Shown piece by piece: positions 62,686 through 64,000 of a stretch of DNA of 64,000 bases (the stretch's first letter is position 1; each line of letters begins with the position of its first letter). Both the position numbers and the translations under genes were made by a program. Location of the stretch: assembly GCA_035535995.1 (NCBI GenBank), contig DATLOZ010000022.1:384229-448228 (forward strand), written 5' to 3'. Origin of the DNA: JANYCO01 sp035535995. GTDB taxonomy: Bacteria; Bacteroidota; Bacteroidia; Cytophagales; Cytophagaceae. Under the pieces are notes generated by a model. It ran no database searches, had not been told where the DNA came from, and worked only from the letters and a program-made list of their open reading frames with translations.

Positions 62686-62979
62686 CTATACCCTATTCAA
62701 ATTAAATCTTTTAGGAACTCTTCCTAGTTTGGGTAAGTCTTTAACAAAAATTTCTATTCCACCGGGACTGGTTTGATATAGTACGTTATTTTTTACAATC
62801 ATGAGAGGAACAGCCGATCTTTTTGCATTTTCAGAGGCTGCATAAGAAGAGAGAAGTGCTACTCTGGCAAGAGACTTTAAAACTGATTGCTTTTTATTTG
62901 TAAGGATTTTACCCAAAGCTTCGCTTATAATTCCTCTTGCGATTAATTCTTCTATAATTTCGTCATCGGTCTTTTGCAT
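62686..62979 (-). CDS. Conserved small protein of unknown function
   Basis: 97 residues. The pattern MQKTDDEIIEELIARGIISE, a moderately hydrophobic middle with AALLSSYAASENAKRSAVPL-like composition and a KLYE-type tail (NNVLYQTSPGGIEIFVKDL) resembles a small Bacteroidota family found near phosphoribosyltransferase genes. In other members the middle is glycine-rich; here glycines are mostly replaced (KILTNKKQSVLKSLARVALL). Function unknown. It follows the phosphoribosyltransferase gene by 25 bases on the same strand. Confidence 0.65.
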   Translation of the reverse strand: MQKTDDEIIEELIARGIISEALGKILTNKKQSVLKSLARVALLSSYAASENAKRSAVPLMIVKNNVLYQTSPGGIEIFVKDLPKLGRVPKRFNLNRV

Positions 62980-63004
62980 TTATTTCAAACGTTAAAGCGA
63001 AAAT

Positions 63005-63634
63005 CTACAGATACACATATTCTCCTACCGGCTCTTCTAATTTATCAATATTCCTTTCATAAATATAGCCAGGTAGCAAAATTTTCTTATTCATATTAAA
63101 CTGGAAATCCGTTTTCCCTAGAGTGAAAAAACAAATCGGTATATCAGGAGCCTTTACTCTTATCGACCGGATTATTTCGCTAATAGTTGCACCACTTGTA
63201 TAGATATCATCAATTATCAGAATAGAATCCTCTTCGCTACAATCGTAATCGAAATAATATGTATTATTTATTTCAGTTGGACGTTCGTTAAACTCAAGTC
63301 TCTTTAAAGGATAAGTGAATCTTGTCTTCTTCAATATATCATGCTTATAGCTTGCGCCCAGAGAAGTTGCTAAACGATGACCTAAAATGTCTAAGGCTAT
63401 TTCTGTATTCACCTTTGTCTCTTTGCTTCGAAGTGCTCTTACTATAATGCTAACCTTAATCTTTTCTTTGGATAATTCAGTGCTTGCCCATTCACAAAAT
63501 TCGTCTATAATGTCCGTTGGTTCATTATTTTTAAAGCTGATCAGGAGGTTACTTAATATAGTAACATCATTCCTTGAGGGGATATAATAGCACAGAAAAT
63601 ATCCTTGAACGGTCGATTGTTTATGTTTAAGCAT
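63005..63634 (-). CDS. ComF-like phosphoribosyltransferase
   Basis: 209 residues. A type I phosphoribosyltransferase loop is visible: DSILIIDDIYTSGATISEII near residues 137-156, with the PRPP-binding acidic pair followed by TSGAT. The N-terminal part contains VSIIVRALRSKETKV and LGHRLATSLGASYKHDIL, similar to ComF-type proteins, but the Zn-finger of ComF is missing. Substrate unknown. Located in the accessory island upstream of the 97-residue protein. Confidence 0.78.
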   Translation of the reverse strand: MLKHKQSTVQGYFLCYYIPSRNDVTILSNLLISFKNNEPTDIIDEFCEWASTELSKEKIKVSIIVRALRSKETKVNTEIALDILGHRLATSLGASYKHDILKKTRFTYPLKRLEFNERPTEINNTYYFDYDCSEEDSILIIDDIYTSGATISEIIRSIRVKAPDIPICFFTLGKTDFQFNMNKKILLPGYIYERNIDKLEEPVGEYVYL

Positions 63635-63859
63635 AGCTATTGGTTACTTGATTTGACATTAATTAAACAATGAAAACCCTAAATCGGAATTAAATCCGAC
63701 TTAAAAGCACATAAAATCATGTTATTCATATGAAGTACTAAACAGTAATGTCACAACGAATCCGTTATGACACTAACATAATTAGGAATGCCCCATCTTC
63801 TCTACCATTATATTCACACATAATTGATACTAATTGATCGATAGCAAAGATCGGGTACA

Positions 63860-64000
63860 TGTAAGCTCCCCCTATTTTCGGGCCGTTCAAAAGTAGAGAT
63901 TTTTCAACTGACTTTTTGCATTGGCGTTTGATAATTTAATGCAGAATGTGGTCGATTGTGATTGTAATCATTTCTCCATTCTTCAGCTTTCCATCGTATT
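63860..64000. mobile_element. End of an IS3-family insertion sequence
   Basis: From about 63860 (TGTAAGCTCCCCCTATTTTC) the sequence has an IS-like terminal inverted repeat beginning TG, followed by about 45 bases of noncoding end and then the 3' end of a transposase gene. The element continues beyond the right edge; its other end is not visible. Confidence 0.7.
63904..64000 (-). CDS. IS3-family transposase, C-terminal fragment (runs off the window)
   Basis: The visible frame ends with WRNDYNHNRPHSALNYQTPM and QKVS then stop. This is the well-known C-terminal signature of the DDE integrase (rve) part of IS3/IS150-type OrfB transposases. Only 31 codons are visible, so integrity of the gene cannot be judged. 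Confidence 0.85.
   Translation of the reverse strand, partial: IRWKAEEWRNDYNHNRPHSALNYQTPMQKVS

Noticed and set aside
62533..62727. Possible small plus-strand gene (64 codons) with hydrophobic N-terminus
   Set aside because: It starts in the AT-rich hipB promoter region, its first half is low-complexity Ile/Thr codons and its second half is translation of the 55-bp palindrome. No ribosome binding site. Not supported as a gene.
52366..63900. CRISPR array or cas genes in the island
   Set aside because: No regularly spaced direct repeats and no Cas-like protein were found anywhere in the window.

Overview
The window looks like a chromosome segment from a Bacteroidota species, most likely a Cytophagales-type aerobe. 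Reasons: an alternative complex III (act) operon running into cytochrome c oxidase, the LpxC-FabZ fusion gene, a secreted metallopeptidase with a type IX (T9SS) C-terminal sorting domain, and promoters that fit the Bacteroidota consensus TTTG-N19/20-TAnnTTTG. No species name can be given from the sequence alone.

Layout. 1-8540 (minus): respiratory block actABCDEF followed by the start of coxB. 8994-24200: mostly housekeeping genes in short mixed-strand units (glycogen debranching enzyme, ComEC, M43 peptidase, PhoH, SAM hydrolase, malate dehydrogenase, a methyltransferase, DUF4230 protein, a secreted protein of unknown function, M23/LysM and NlpC/P60 cell wall hydrolases, thioredoxin reductase). 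24186-31601: CapA-like protein, HD phosphohydrolase, the lipid A run lpxD-lpxC/fabZ-lpxA with an ABC ATPase, and miaA. 31696-36836: a surface polysaccharide patch (two related polytopic membrane proteins, a flippase, a GT2 glycosyltransferase, a WxcM-like cupin). 37185-42303: a very large hybrid histidine kinase with a response regulator, a small protein and a metallo-hydrolase. 42535-52062: a giant alpha-2-macroglobulin, a dioxygenase, a DUF3052-like protein, an SDR and accA. 52292-52365: tRNA-Asp.

Immediately after tRNA-Asp the sequence becomes strikingly AT-rich and changes character: this is an accessory (defence-type) island. It begins with a two-gene plus-strand unit (small beta-rich protein and a wHTH-TIR protein) and continues with a tightly packed eight-gene minus-strand operon (60771 to 54457): TIR-like, MazG with C-terminal extension, TIR, double TIR-like, SLOG, 5-hmdU-kinase-helical/DNA-glycosylase-like protein, ThsB-like TIR, Nmad2. 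A hipBA toxin-antitoxin pair, a 55-bp palindrome, a small conserved protein, a phosphoribosyltransferase and the end of an IS3-family transposase complete the island as far as the window shows. The operon combines five TIR genes in the locus (six TIR-like domains), one nucleotide-binding SLOG protein, a nucleotide pyrophosphohydrolase and two modified-DNA-associated domains, but no recognisable Thoeris ThsA effector. It is the best candidate for an undescribed nucleotide-signalling anti-phage system.

Intergenic regions carry three families of long inverted repeats: an AT-rich TTATGAATGTTGAATTATGA family placed exactly at convergent gene ends (three copies), the widespread CGTCATTGCGAGG hairpin mosaic (two copies), and a TTTAAAGTTAAAGG family (two copies).
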